Shown one piece after another: positions 1-7,617 of a stretch of DNA of 35,392 bases. Below the pieces are notes generated by a model. The model searched no databases. It saw nothing but the letters and a program-made list of their open reading frames with translations, and was not told where the DNA came from. Source of the stretch: an uncultured Prevotellaceae bacterium (GTDB taxonomy: Bacteria > Bacteroidota > Bacteroidia > Bacteroidales > Bacteroidaceae); the NCBI GenBank assembly GCA_947165505.1, contig CAMVAT010000034.1:1-35392 (forward strand), read 5' to 3'. Within the stretch, counting starts at the first letter, position 1; each line of letters begins with the position of its first letter. A program made the translations under genes and the position numbers.

Positions 1-113
1 CCTCCTTTCAAAAGGAGGGGAAACTGGTTAGTGGACTGACTGGTGGAAAGAGATGGGACACACGCCCCCTAAACCCTCAAACTTAGAGGGGGAATTTGGT
101 TTGCATCGTTGAT

Positions 114-288
114 TGGGCACACGCCCCCTAACCCCCTCTAACTTAGAGGGGGAATGAAGTTAGTTGACTGATTGAGATGAATGGGGGGAAGATGAGAAAT
201 AGGTTAGGACATTGTTTTTCATACCACCCCTACCCCTCCTTTCAAAAGGAGGGGAAACTGGTTAGTGGACTGACTGGTGGAAAGAGAT
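114..288. repeat. Long direct repeat, left copy
   Basis: This segment matches 2800-2962 almost base for base, in the same orientation. Both contain the CCCCCTCTAA stem module, a GATTGAGATGAATGGGGG linker, an AGGTTAGGAC stretch and the CCCCTCCTTT stem module in the same order. The two copies bracket the BspA-like gene and its small downstream gene, so recombination between them could delete or duplicate that ~2.7-kb cassette. Confidence 0.75.
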
Positions 289-470
289 GACACACGCCCC
301 CTAAACCCTCAAACTTAGAGGGGGAATGAAGTTAGTTGACTGATTGGTGGAAAGAGATGGGACGCCCCCTAAACCCTCTCTAACTTAGAGGGGGAATGAA
401 GTTAGCTACCGAGCGAACCGCCTGCCGAGGGGTTGGCTGCGAACGGGAATCGAGACGCAGCTATCAAAGA

Positions 471-499
471 GTAGAGACGCCACGGTGTGACGTCTCTAC
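471..499. repeat. 9-bp inverted repeat, GTAGAGACG / CGTCTCTAC
   Basis: GTAGAGACG and CGTCTCTAC flank an 11-base loop. It sits 49 bp past the stop of the small minus-strand gene, so a transcript of that operon would contain it, but no T-run follows in that direction. It is probably another short palindromic repeat rather than a terminator. Confidence 0.5.
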
Positions 500-547
500 A
501 TTCGGGAGATTTGTCATCTCTAACTTTGTGGGGAGCGAATCTTGACT

Positions 548-763
548 TTACCACAGATAAGAGGCGGGATGCTTTCTTATGAACGATTCGCCTTGCTCGT
601 ATGATTCGCCACCATCCCAATCGTCATACCATATCTGTTCGTTGGACTGACCAACACTAGGATCTTCCACCTCGCCAGTAGTAGGCAGAGAAAAGGTATC
701 CATCAAACCGTCTGACTCCAACTGAGAGATTTTCACGTTTGGTTCAATATATTCTTTTTTCAT
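548..763 (-). CDS. Small hypothetical protein following the BspA-like gene
   Basis: A 71-residue product starting MKKEYIEPNV. It is rich in Asp, Glu, Gly and Ser, has no signal peptide or membrane segment, and has the look of the short MKK-xYxxP-type open frames seen beside surface-protein genes in Bacteroidales. Its start codon lies 7 nt after the stop of the BspA-like gene, so the two are probably cotranscribed. The last dozen codons run into the repeat-rich flank, so the C-terminus may have been changed by that DNA. Function unknown. Confidence 0.5.
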   Translation of the reverse strand: MKKEYIEPNVKISQLESDGLMDTFSLPTTGEVEDPSVGQSNEQIWYDDWDGGESYEQGESFIRKHPASYLW

Positions 764-770
764 ATCTCTT

Positions 771-2480
771 TTATTTTACTATAATCTTTTTTCCTTTTGT
801 GATGTAAATTCCTTTTTCCAGTTTTTCTACCGGCACGCCGTTGAGATTGTAATACCTCTCACCATTTTGGTCTTCTTCTGATATGTCGGTGATGCCGTCT
901 GTATGATTGTCATCAAAAATCATCGAACAATTCGTTCCGGTTGACGACTCGGGCAACTGTAGATAGGCTTTGTGGTCGCCCAAGAAGCCTGTCTTATTGA
1001 ATCTGCAGAACTTCCCATGATATAGTATATAATTTACCTGTCCATCGTTAGTAACAGGTGATATCTCATCTGAATAAGTAAGACCTTTCAAATAATTTGA
1101 CATATCCAATTGCGCCCCTTGTTGCTCTGCAATCTGAAACCATGTATTTTCATCGTTCTGTTTACGAATCACGATGGCGGTCTCGGCCGGCACGATATTG
1201 CTGTCTATACTGGTGAAAACCACATGAGAGGTGCCATACTCGGTCGCGACAAAAGGTTTATTACCACTTTCCGCTGCTCTTTGGAAATCCATATCGAACT
1301 CTCTATAATCGGTCGAGTAATCTAAGTCAGCATTGAATGGTATCTGATAGAAGATATTTTTTGAAGCAACACTCCAATTATATTTATCTATAGCCGATTC
1401 TTTCACATAGAAACGGTCCCCTTCCGCTACTTTTCCAAAAGACCATGTATTCTGATCTGGATAATTATTTCCCCAATAATCCTGTGACCAATGAAACATT
1501 GTTTGACATGGTTCATCTGCCAAGAAAATAAAAGTTCGAGCTATATGGTTAGAATTAGAAAAACCGCCGAATGCTGATTGCTCAACAGTTTTCAAAGTCG
1601 AAGGCAAAACTATGTATTTCAATTTAGCACAAGAATGAAATGCTGCCTGTCCGATACTTAAGATGCCTTCTTGAAACCATACATACTCTAAATTATCACA
1701 ATAAGAAAAGGAACTACTTTTAATTGACACCAAATTCCCTGATAAGACAAGATGTTTAAATCCAGGAACACCGCTGAAAGCCGATTCACCTATAAGCACC
1801 AATGATTCAGGAAGATTATTGTCTATATTGAACAATTTTCGACAACCTGAGAATGCGCTATTATTTATATGCGTTATATTATCATGCATGATTAGAGTTT
1901 CAAGAGATGTGCACTGTGCAAATGAATATTCTTCAATAACGGTGACATTTTCTGGAATTGTAATTGATTCTATCTCTTCACAATGATAGAAAGCATAACT
2001 CTTGATGGATGTCACTGAAGATGGGATTTCAAAATGTTTTAACTTTTTACAATTATTAAACGCATATTCCCCTATGGACTGGAGGTTACTTCCATTTGGG
2101 AAGACCACATCAGTTAATACCCCACATGAAGAAAAAGCGTATTTCCCTATCTCTAATAAAGTACTTGGCAAAGAAACACTTTTCAATTTCAGATTGGCAT
2201 TGACACCGCTTTCTCTGATACTCTCAATTCCCTCTGAAATGACCAGCGTTTCCATCTTAGGTTTGGAACTCAATCCTTTGTATCCGATTTCTTTAACACT
2301 ATAGGTCTGGTTATTAAACGTCACCTCAGATGGAATCACGACATCAACAAGAGAGGAATTGAGGCCTGTAACCCTTACCTTATTACCGTCAAAAATAGTA
2401 TAGGTAATATTATCAACTGTGAATGCATAAGACATTGTGGTGTAACACAACAACGCCATCAATAACATGTTCTTTTTCAT
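771..2480 (-). CDS. BspA-like leucine-rich-repeat secreted protein
   Basis: A 569-residue exported protein. The ATG at 2480 is chosen over upstream in-frame ATGs because it opens a standard signal peptide (MKKNMLLMALLCYTTMSYA, then FTVDN). Residues ~60-340 are tandem LRR_5 (BspA/TpLRR) repeats of the type I..yAF..C..L..I.IP.sv..I. A non-repeat region follows. The last ~30 residues have the Bacteroidetes tail pattern YYNLNGxPV..LEKGIYI..GKKIIVK, which suggests surface display or secretion. BspA proteins of oral Bacteroidetes bind host matrix proteins or other bacteria; the ligand here is unknown. The gene is visibly more AT-rich than guaA or the sulfur locus and is flanked by direct repeats, which fits acquisition or cassette exchange. 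Confidence 0.85.
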   Translation of the reverse strand: MKKNMLLMALLCYTTMSYAFTVDNITYTIFDGNKVRVTGLNSSLVDVVIPSEVTFNNQTYSVKEIGYKGLSSKPKMETLVISEGIESIRESGVNANLKLKSVSLPSTLLEIGKYAFSSCGVLTDVVFPNGSNLQSIGEYAFNNCKKLKHFEIPSSVTSIKSYAFYHCEEIESITIPENVTVIEEYSFAQCTSLETLIMHDNITHINNSAFSGCRKLFNIDNNLPESLVLIGESAFSGVPGFKHLVLSGNLVSIKSSSFSYCDNLEYVWFQEGILSIGQAAFHSCAKLKYIVLPSTLKTVEQSAFGGFSNSNHIARTFIFLADEPCQTMFHWSQDYWGNNYPDQNTWSFGKVAEGDRFYVKESAIDKYNWSVASKNIFYQIPFNADLDYSTDYREFDMDFQRAAESGNKPFVATEYGTSHVVFTSIDSNIVPAETAIVIRKQNDENTWFQIAEQQGAQLDMSNYLKGLTYSDEISPVTNDGQVNYILYHGKFCRFNKTGFLGDHKAYLQLPESSTGTNCSMIFDDNHTDGITDISEEDQNGERYYNLNGVPVEKLEKGIYITKGKKIIVK

Positions 2481-2651
2481 AGGTATTCTTTTTATCATAA
2501 TTATGTATAAAAGATGTTTGAAACTCATATACTTCTCATGGCATAGGCTCAGAAAAATAATGGGCATGGTGACTACAAGATGGCATGTGCCATCGAAATA
2601 AGGGACATTTCTTGTTCATAATACTTTTTCTTTTTTTGATTAATGACAACG

Positions 2652-2682
2652 CAAAGTTAAGGAATGGCCGGGGATAAGCAAT
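2652..2682 (-). promoter_or_regulatory. Bacteroidales-type promoter for the BspA-like gene
   Basis: On the minus strand the -7 box TAACTTTG (2652-2659) fits TAnnTTTG. ATTG (2679-2682), 19 bp upstream, stands in for the -33 TTTG. The leader to the ATG at 2480 would be ~165 nt. Confidence 0.6.
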
Positions 2683-2799
2683 CATCCATTTCGTCCATTT
2701 GATTGATGGGGCGATACATTATAAAAAGTAAAAAAGTAAAAAACTGGCGGTTATTGGTTGGTGTCAGTTCATTGGGGAGGGGGGACGACTGGGTTACAA

Positions 2800-2962
2800 G
2801 GCACACGCCCCCTGCCCCCTCTAACTTAGAGGGGGAATGAAGTTAGCACGACGATTGAGATGAATGGGGGAAGAAGAGATATAGGTTAGGACTTTGATTT
2901 TCATACCACCCCTACCCCTCCTTTCAAAAGGAGGGGAAACTGGTTAGTGGACTGATTGGAAG
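2800..2962. repeat. Long direct repeat, right copy
   Basis: This is the second copy of the segment at 114-288, with both palindromic modules (CCCCCTCTAA stem around 2814-2835, CCCCTCCTTT stem at 2915-2936) and the same linkers. It lies between the BspA promoter and the end of the kinase gene. Bases 2683-2799 hold no recognisable feature. Confidence 0.75.
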
Positions 2963-2991
2963 AGGATGATGGCAAGAGAAAGGGAAGGGCG

Positions 2992-4311
2992 CTATTGGGG
3001 GCTCCGGCCGTTTTTGAGCATTCGGTCGTAGAGGTTGTTTTCCATGGTGGTGAGCACCCTGCTGTACATCCGATAGTATGACCGCTCGTCGATGTCGTAT
3101 TTCTTGGAGAGGTCGCGCCATAATTTGCGGACGGCATCGCCACACTGCTCTAACAATGGTATAGAACGGTCATTAAACATCATTTGGGTGTGATTATTCC
3201 ACGTGGAGTCGCTCAGCGACCCCATGACACGCTGGAAAACGGGGGTGATGACGGTCTTCAGACGTTTTTCCAAATCGGCATCAGAAATGGAACGCGAGGA
3301 GGATGGCGAGGAGGAAGTAGGGGCAACCGACACTGGTTGGGAGATGGAGGGAGAGGGAGATGGAGAGGTAGAAGACGGGCTGCCTACAGAAGTGGATGGG
3401 GAGGAAGGAGTGGTTGAAGACGGGCCGCCTACAGAAGTGGATGGGGAGGAAGGAGCCGCGGTTGTGTCTGGCCGTGACGGGGAGGAGGTGACGATGGATA
3501 CGGAGGGGGCTTCGGCGGGTGCTTGCGGGCGGAAGAAGACCAAGAAGGCCAAAAGGAGAACAGCGGAAATGATGATGGCAGAGAGGATGATGCGGCGAGA
3601 GAGGGTGGTTTGTCGTATCTTTCGTAAGATGTCGTCGGTGGTCTGAAAACGCTTGGCAGGGTCTTGGGCTGTACACCGCTTGATGACCTTATTATAATAG
3701 CGGGCACAGGGCAAGGTCTGCAAGATACGGCCCAGGGCATAGATGTCTGTCCGCGCATCGACCAGTGAAGAGCCGTCTTTCTGTTCGGGTGCGGCGTACT
3801 TGTCGGTACGTCCCATCGTATCGGTATAAGCGTCGGTATAGCAGAAGCCCAGGTCGATGAGTTTGACATCTTGCCCCACGCGTGTGATCATGATATTGGC
3901 CGGCTTGAGGTCGAGGTGCACTATCTGGTGGTCGTGCAGATAGCCGACGACGCTGAGCAACTGACGGAGGAAGCGGTCAGCATGACGGCGTTTTTTCAGG
4001 TAGTCAGGATGCTGCCGGACGAACTCGTCGAGCGTCTCGCCGTCGATATACTCCATCAGCACCCCGTCGTCGGTACGTGAGACATAGCGTACCAAGTGGG
4101 GATGGTCTAAGAGGAAGCCTGTCTCAAACTCCTTTTGCAGGGCGGCGGCATATTGGGGATGTGTGCGGAGCGAGGGTTTGAGTTGTTTGAGGAAATGCAA
4201 CTTACCATAGAGGCGGACGCGGTAGCAATCGCAGGTGGAACCGCCTACGGCCAACTTCTGTTCAAGAGGTAAATCCTGATGAACGGAAGTAAAAGAGGAG
4301 TTGCTACTCAT
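2992..4311 (-). CDS. Membrane-anchored Hanks-type Ser/Thr protein kinase
   Basis: A 439-residue protein. Residues ~15-235 are a eukaryotic-like kinase domain: candidate ATP lysine K42 in FLKQL, catalytic loop HLDLKPAN (132-139, D134 and N139), metal-binding DLG at 153-155 in place of DFG, and APE at 174-176. The glycine-rich loop (AVGGSTCDCY) is irregular, so nucleotide binding may be unusual, but the catalytic residues are present. A single membrane helix (~241-260) follows, then a Ser/Pro/Thr-rich linker (~266-345) containing a 15-residue tandem repeat, then a C-terminal domain (~346-439) of unknown fold on the far side of the membrane. The start follows the stop of the HTH-like gene by 8 nt, so it is probably the last gene of the guaA operon. 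The substrate is unknown. Confidence 0.85.
   Translation of the reverse strand: MSSNSSFTSVHQDLPLEQKLAVGGSTCDCYRVRLYGKLHFLKQLKPSLRTHPQYAAALQKEFETGFLLDHPHLVRYVSRTDDGVLMEYIDGETLDEFVRQHPDYLKKRRHADRFLRQLLSVVGYLHDHQIVHLDLKPANIMITRVGQDVKLIDLGFCYTDAYTDTMGRTDKYAAPEQKDGSSLVDARTDIYALGRILQTLPCARYYNKVIKRCTAQDPAKRFQTTDDILRKIRQTTLSRRIILSAIIISAVLLLAFLVFFRPQAPAEAPSVSIVTSSPSRPDTTAAPSSPSTSVGGPSSTTPSSPSTSVGSPSSTSPSPSPSISQPVSVAPTSSSPSSSRSISDADLEKRLKTVITPVFQRVMGSLSDSTWNNHTQMMFNDRSIPLLEQCGDAVRKLWRDLSKKYDIDERSYYRMYSRVLTTMENNLYDRMLKNGRSPQ
3371..3455. repeat. 45-bp tandem repeat in the kinase linker
   Basis: Two near-identical 45-bp units (from 3371 and from 3416) encode SSPSTSVGxPSSTxP. The period is a multiple of three, so gain or loss of a unit changes the length of the extracytoplasmic linker without breaking the frame. 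Confidence 0.75.
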
Positions 4312-4319
4312 TATTCCAT

Positions 4320-4874
4320 TCAGACATCAAGTAGGAGGAAGTCGATGCCCTGCTCCTTGCCAGCCGTGAAAGAGCCAAGGTTGACGCCATCGCGTGTCAC
4401 GTCGGTGGCCAACAAAGGATAGTCCCGCACCAGATGGGTGACAGTGAGTTCGTCGCCCACCATCAACTTACTATTCTCGCGCGAGAGCACCCGAAACCGG
4501 CAGTTGCCCAGATACTCCATATCCACAGAGCGGTTGGGCAGATAGGTGATATTCACCTTCGTACCTGGTTTGAAAAAACAGGTGAGATATTCATCGCGGT
4601 CGTCGAAGGCGGAGTTTTCGGTTTGCTCATCGTAGAGCCGGAGCGCGTCCCAATGCTCAAAGCCCAGATAATGGGCGATGACATCGAGAGTAGAGGCACG
4701 CGGCTCGCGCTCGTCGGCGATGAAGCCCAACAGCCGTTTGAGGGTGTTCACCCCGATATGCTGGCGGGTGACCGACGCTATATCGAGTGCCAGCTGTTCA
4801 CAGTCAGCTGACACTCGTATAGGACATTGAGATTTCTCTCTTAATAGTTCGACAATAAAAGGTGAAAAAAGCAT
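4320..4874 (-). CDS. Hypothetical protein with an HTH-like N-terminal domain
   Basis: A 184-residue soluble protein. Residues ~20-75 follow a pattern common in Bacteroidetes proteins, GVNTLKRLLGF..epRASTLDVIAHYLGF..WDAL, which resembles a small helix-turn-helix or CI-like domain. Residues ~85-184 look like a beta-rich domain (TCFFKPGTKVNITYLPNRSVDMEYLG...). The gene sits tightly between guaA (1 nt) and the membrane kinase (8 nt), so a role with the kinase, as partner or substrate, is possible but is inference from position only. Confidence 0.6.
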   Translation of the reverse strand: MLFSPFIVELLREKSQCPIRVSADCEQLALDIASVTRQHIGVNTLKRLLGFIADEREPRASTLDVIAHYLGFEHWDALRLYDEQTENSAFDDRDEYLTCFFKPGTKVNITYLPNRSVDMEYLGNCRFRVLSRENSKLMVGDELTVTHLVRDYPLLATDVTRDGVNLGSFTAGKEQGIDFLLLDV

Positions 4875-4875
4875 A

Positions 4876-6567
4876 TTATTCCCACTCGATGGTCGAAGGC
4901 GGTTTTGAGGAGATGTCGTAGCAGACGCGGTTGACGCCCTTGACCTTGTTGATGATTTCGTTAGACACCTTGGCCATGAAGTCGTATGGCAGATGCGCCC
5001 AGTCGGCCGTCATGGCATCGGTAGAGGTGACGGCCCGCAGGGCCACGGGATGCTCGTAGGTGCGCTCGTCGCCCATGACCCCCACGCTGCGCACGGTGCT
5101 GAGCAGGATGGCGCCCGCCTGCCAGATCTGGTCGTAGAGGGAGACCTCGATTTCTTGGGGGGCAGGGGGCAGGGTGCAGGGAGCAGGAGATGTGCTTTCT
5201 TGCTGGGGGGCATCGGAGAGGAGCTTGGCGGGTACGCCGGCGGCCAGGACACGGCGGGCCTCCTCGCCAGAGAGCTTGACCTTGTATTCGCGCAGAGAGC
5301 GGATATAGATATCGTCGGCATCTTGCAGGATGCGCACTTTTTCGGGAGTGATGTCGCCGAGGATACGCACGGCCAGTCCGGGTCCGGGGAAGGGATGGCG
5401 AGTGATGAGGTGCTCGGGCATGCCGAGTTGGCGTCCCACGCGCCGCACCTCGTCCTTGAACAGCCATTTCAGCGGTTCGCAGAGCTGCAGGTGCATCTCC
5501 TTGGGCAGTCCGCCCACATTGTGGTGGCTCTTGATGACCTTGCCCGTGATGTTGAGCGACTCGATGCGGTCGGGATATATGGTGCCCTGTGCGAGCCATT
5601 TCGCCCCTTCGATTTTCTTGGCCTCGGCATTGAACACCTCGACGAAGTCGCGTCCGATGATTTTACGTTTCTGTTCGGGGTCGGTCACACCGGCCAGGTC
5701 GGCGAAGAAACGCTCCGAGGCATCCACGCCGATGACGTTGAGTCCGAGTCCTTCGTAGTCGCGCATCACATCGCGGAACTCATTCTTGCGAAGCATGCCA
5801 TGATCGACGAAGATGCAGGTGAGGTTGCGCCCGATGGCACGGTTGAGCAGCACGGCAGCCACCGACGAATCGACGCCGCCGGAGAGTCCGAGGATGACGC
5901 GGTCGTCGCCGAGTTGTGCTTTCAGTTCGGCCACGGTGGTATCGACAAACGAGGCTGCGCTCCAGTCTTGGCGCGAGCCGCATATATCGACCACGAAATT
6001 CTTCAGCAAGAGCGAGCCCTGCAGGGTATGGAACACCTCGGGGTGGAACTGGACGGCGAAAACAGCCCCCCTCTTATCCCCCGAGGGGGAGGCGGCAGCT
6101 GGTGAGCAGTAAGCGGCGTATTTCACGTCGGCGGTGGAGGCGATGACCTGATAGCCCTCGGGGATGGCGGTGATGGTGTCGCCGTGGCTCATCCATACCT
6201 GCGAGTTGGGTTCAAATCCTCGGAAGAGAGGGTTGGTGGTATCTACGGTCAGCAGGTGTGCCCGTCCGTACTCACGGCTGTCGGCTTTCTCCACCTTACC
6301 GCCGTTGCTATATGAGATGAACTGTGCCCCGTAGCAGATGCCGAGCACGGGCACGCGGCCCACGAACTGGCTGAGGTCCACTTTAAACGCCTCGGGGTCG
6401 TGCACCGAGAAGGGCGAGCCGCTGAGGATGACACCGATGACAGAGGGGTCGTCTTTCGGAAATTTGTTGTACGGCAGTATTTCACAGAACGTGTCGAGTT
6501 CACGCACGCGCCGCCCGATGAGCTGTGTGGTCTGCGATCCGAAATCGAGGATGATGATTTTTTGCAT
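4876..6567 (-). CDS. guaA: GMP synthase (glutamine-hydrolysing)
   Basis: Converts XMP to GMP with glutamine and ATP, the last step of de novo guanylate synthesis. The start at 6567 ([12 protein letters not shown]) is the family start; codons further upstream come from a repeat. The glutaminase domain has C78 (GICYGA) and H175/E177 (FHPEV). The ATP-pyrophosphatase loop SGGVDSS is at 229-235, and the C-terminus KPPSTIEWE is canonical. At 563 residues it is longer than the usual ~510-525. Two in-frame inserts explain part of this: residues ~154-168 (Pro/Ala/Ser/Gly, encoded by a GC palindrome) in the loop before the FHPEV strand, and ~452-475 ([17 protein letters not shown] and flanks, encoded by a low-complexity repeat) in the dimerisation domain. 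All catalytic motifs remain, so the enzyme is presumably active. It is likely cotranscribed with its neighbours on either side. Confidence 0.96.
   Translation of the reverse strand: MQKIIILDFGSQTTQLIGRRVRELDTFCEILPYNKFPKDDPSVIGVILSGSPFSVHDPEAFKVDLSQFVGRVPVLGICYGAQFISYSNGGKVEKADSREYGRAHLLTVDTTNPLFRGFEPNSQVWMSHGDTITAIPEGYQVIASTADVKYAAYCSPAAASPSGDKRGAVFAVQFHPEVFHTLQGSLLLKNFVVDICGSRQDWSAASFVDTTVAELKAQLGDDRVILGLSGGVDSSVAAVLLNRAIGRNLTCIFVDHGMLRKNEFRDVMRDYEGLGLNVIGVDASERFFADLAGVTDPEQKRKIIGRDFVEVFNAEAKKIEGAKWLAQGTIYPDRIESLNITGKVIKSHHNVGGLPKEMHLQLCEPLKWLFKDEVRRVGRQLGMPEHLITRHPFPGPGLAVRILGDITPEKVRILQDADDIYIRSLREYKVKLSGEEARRVLAAGVPAKLLSDAPQQESTSPAPCTLPPAPQEIEVSLYDQIWQAGAILLSTVRSVGVMGDERTYEHPVALRAVTSTDAMTADWAHLPYDFMAKVSNEIINKVKGVNRVCYDISSKPPSTIEWE
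5147..5214. repeat. GGGGCAG-type repeat inserted in frame in guaA
   Basis: The segment is made of GGGGGCAGG/GGTGCAGG units ending GCAGGAGATGTGCTT. It matches the intergenic repeats at 13488-13526 (GCAGGAGATATGCTTAG) and, reversed, at 29755-29800. In guaA it is translated without breaking the frame. Confidence 0.7.
6064..6090. repeat. 27-bp GC palindrome in guaA, repeated in the groES-groEL spacer
   Basis: The palindrome core CCCCCTC...GAGGGGG at 6064-6090 differs from 29710-29736 at one base of 27. Here it encodes part of the extra loop of the GuaA glutaminase domain; there it is non-coding. The same element is therefore tolerated in coding and intergenic DNA. Confidence 0.8.
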
Positions 6568-6599
6568 GTATGTGTGAGATTGATTGATGTTTTTGGGAG

Positions 6600-6663
6600 T
6601 TTTTTTGATGGAGTGTGGGAGTCTGGGAGTGTGGGAGTTTAGACGATAGCTATTGTGCTGGAG
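6600..6663. repeat. GGGAGTnT tandem low-complexity repeat
   Basis: Units GGAGTGT, GGGAGTCT, GGGAGTGT and GGGAGTTT end in TAGACGATAG. The type recurs at 7845-7907 and 8192-8220 inside murU and, in reverse, at 35283-35325. It fills the 104-bp gap between the exported-protein gene and guaA, and no promoter was seen in that gap. Confidence 0.7.
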
Positions 6664-6671
6664 TGTTGTCA

Positions 6672-7604
6672 CTAAAAATTGTTGTGCAGGCAGGTGACGG
6701 TGGTTTTTACCGTTGTTTTCTGCATCATGATGTCGCTGCTATTGTAGATGTCAATGGATTTGACATAGAGATTGGGGTAGAAGGTGACGTTGGCATCCTC
6801 ATTGAAGTGGAGGCTCATCATGCCCGAGTCGATCATCGACTCGATCTGCGATTCAATGTTCGGAGGCGTCTCCTGCATGTTCTCCTTGACCTTGTCTATG
6901 ATGATTTGTTTCATCTGTTCCTTAGTCACCTTCGATATGGCCTTTGTCTCCACATATCGTTTGTTGGTGTCGAGCATTGTCACCTCTCTGAGCATGTTGA
7001 CCCCTACGGGATTGACGTATTCGCTTTTGGCGCCTTGGGCAAGCGTCAGTCCGTTGTAGGCGAAGATATTAGCCGTGGAGAGAAGTGATTTGAGCTGAGC
7101 GTCTTCGGTGGCCTGGGCTTCGAGCTGGCTGATGAGGGTCTGTCTGGGCAGCGCCGACTCCACCTGCGGGTGGTCTTGATATAACTTATCTATCGCCTGC
7201 CCCATCACCTTCAGTTGTTGCTGTTTCACCTCTTCGAAGTTGAGGATTCCGATTAGTTTTCCCTCACGGTCGAGCGCGAGCTTCATGTTGCACCCTTCAA
7301 TCATTTTCATGCTCATGCTGAGCATTTCGGCCATGAGACCACCCTGTCCTGTATCGGCATTCACATTGCTCGTATAGAGTTCGACGACATATCCGTCGGC
7401 TGTTTTCTCCTTGACTACGAAGCGCATATCGATAGTGGTGTTGATTATGATCTCGCTGCCCATGACCGACATGGTGCTCACGCCGCTGTTGCGGTAAATG
7501 GCAGTGTCGTTGACGTGATACTGAGGTATCACCTTGATTTCCTTTTGCGCCAGAGCACCCAGAGAGAGGAGCATGGCGGCGAATGACAAGATTAGCTGTT
7601 TCAT
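6672..7604 (-). CDS. Exported protein of unknown function
   Basis: A 310-residue product. The start at 7604 is preferred because it opens a signal peptide ([20 protein letters not shown]); longer frames overlap the end of murU. The mature part alternates beta-like segments (residues ~22-95 and 270-310) with a helical middle (residues ~120-260). No catalytic motif or lipobox was recognised, so it is probably a soluble periplasmic or outer-membrane-associated protein. It lies 13 nt after the murU-like gene, so cotranscription is likely. Confidence 0.7.
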   Translation of the reverse strand: MKQLILSFAAMLLSLGALAQKEIKVIPQYHVNDTAIYRNSGVSTMSVMGSEIIINTTIDMRFVVKEKTADGYVVELYTSNVNADTGQGGLMAEMLSMSMKMIEGCNMKLALDREGKLIGILNFEEVKQQQLKVMGQAIDKLYQDHPQVESALPRQTLISQLEAQATEDAQLKSLLSTANIFAYNGLTLAQGAKSEYVNPVGVNMLREVTMLDTNKRYVETKAISKVTKEQMKQIIIDKVKENMQETPPNIESQIESMIDSGMMSLHFNEDANVTFYPNLYVKSIDIYNSSDIMMQKTTVKTTVTCLHNNF

Positions 7605-7617
7605 CTTATATAGGTGT

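Larger units (their letters stand above)
1..547. repeat. Gene-free cluster of interspersed palindromic repeats
   Basis: No believable gene lies here. The stretch is built from two short palindromic modules in alternation. One is a 10-bp stem CCCCTCCTTT/AAAGGAGGGG with a CA loop (1-20 partial, 233-254). The other is a stem CCCCCTCTAA/TTAGAGGGGG with a one-base loop, followed by GAATGAAGTTAG (clear at 131-165; degenerate copies near 61-95, 296-340 and 362-405). Linkers such as GTTAGTGGACTGACTGG also recur. Short open frames across it are chance products of the repeats. Confidence 0.8.

Noticed and set aside
1..405. CRISPR array
   Set aside because: Units are palindromic modules with repeated rather than unique spacers, irregular spacing, and no cas genes.
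402..620. 72-residue plus-strand frame
   Set aside because: It spans repeat DNA and overlaps the better-supported small minus-strand gene; there is no promoter or family feature.
3203..3646. 147-residue Glu/Gly/Arg-rich plus-strand frame
   Set aside because: Shadow of the Ser/Pro-rich linker of the kinase gene; composition follows from the repeated codons on the other strand.
4993..6105. 370-residue plus-strand frame opposite guaA
   Set aside because: High-GC antisense shadow of a certain gene.
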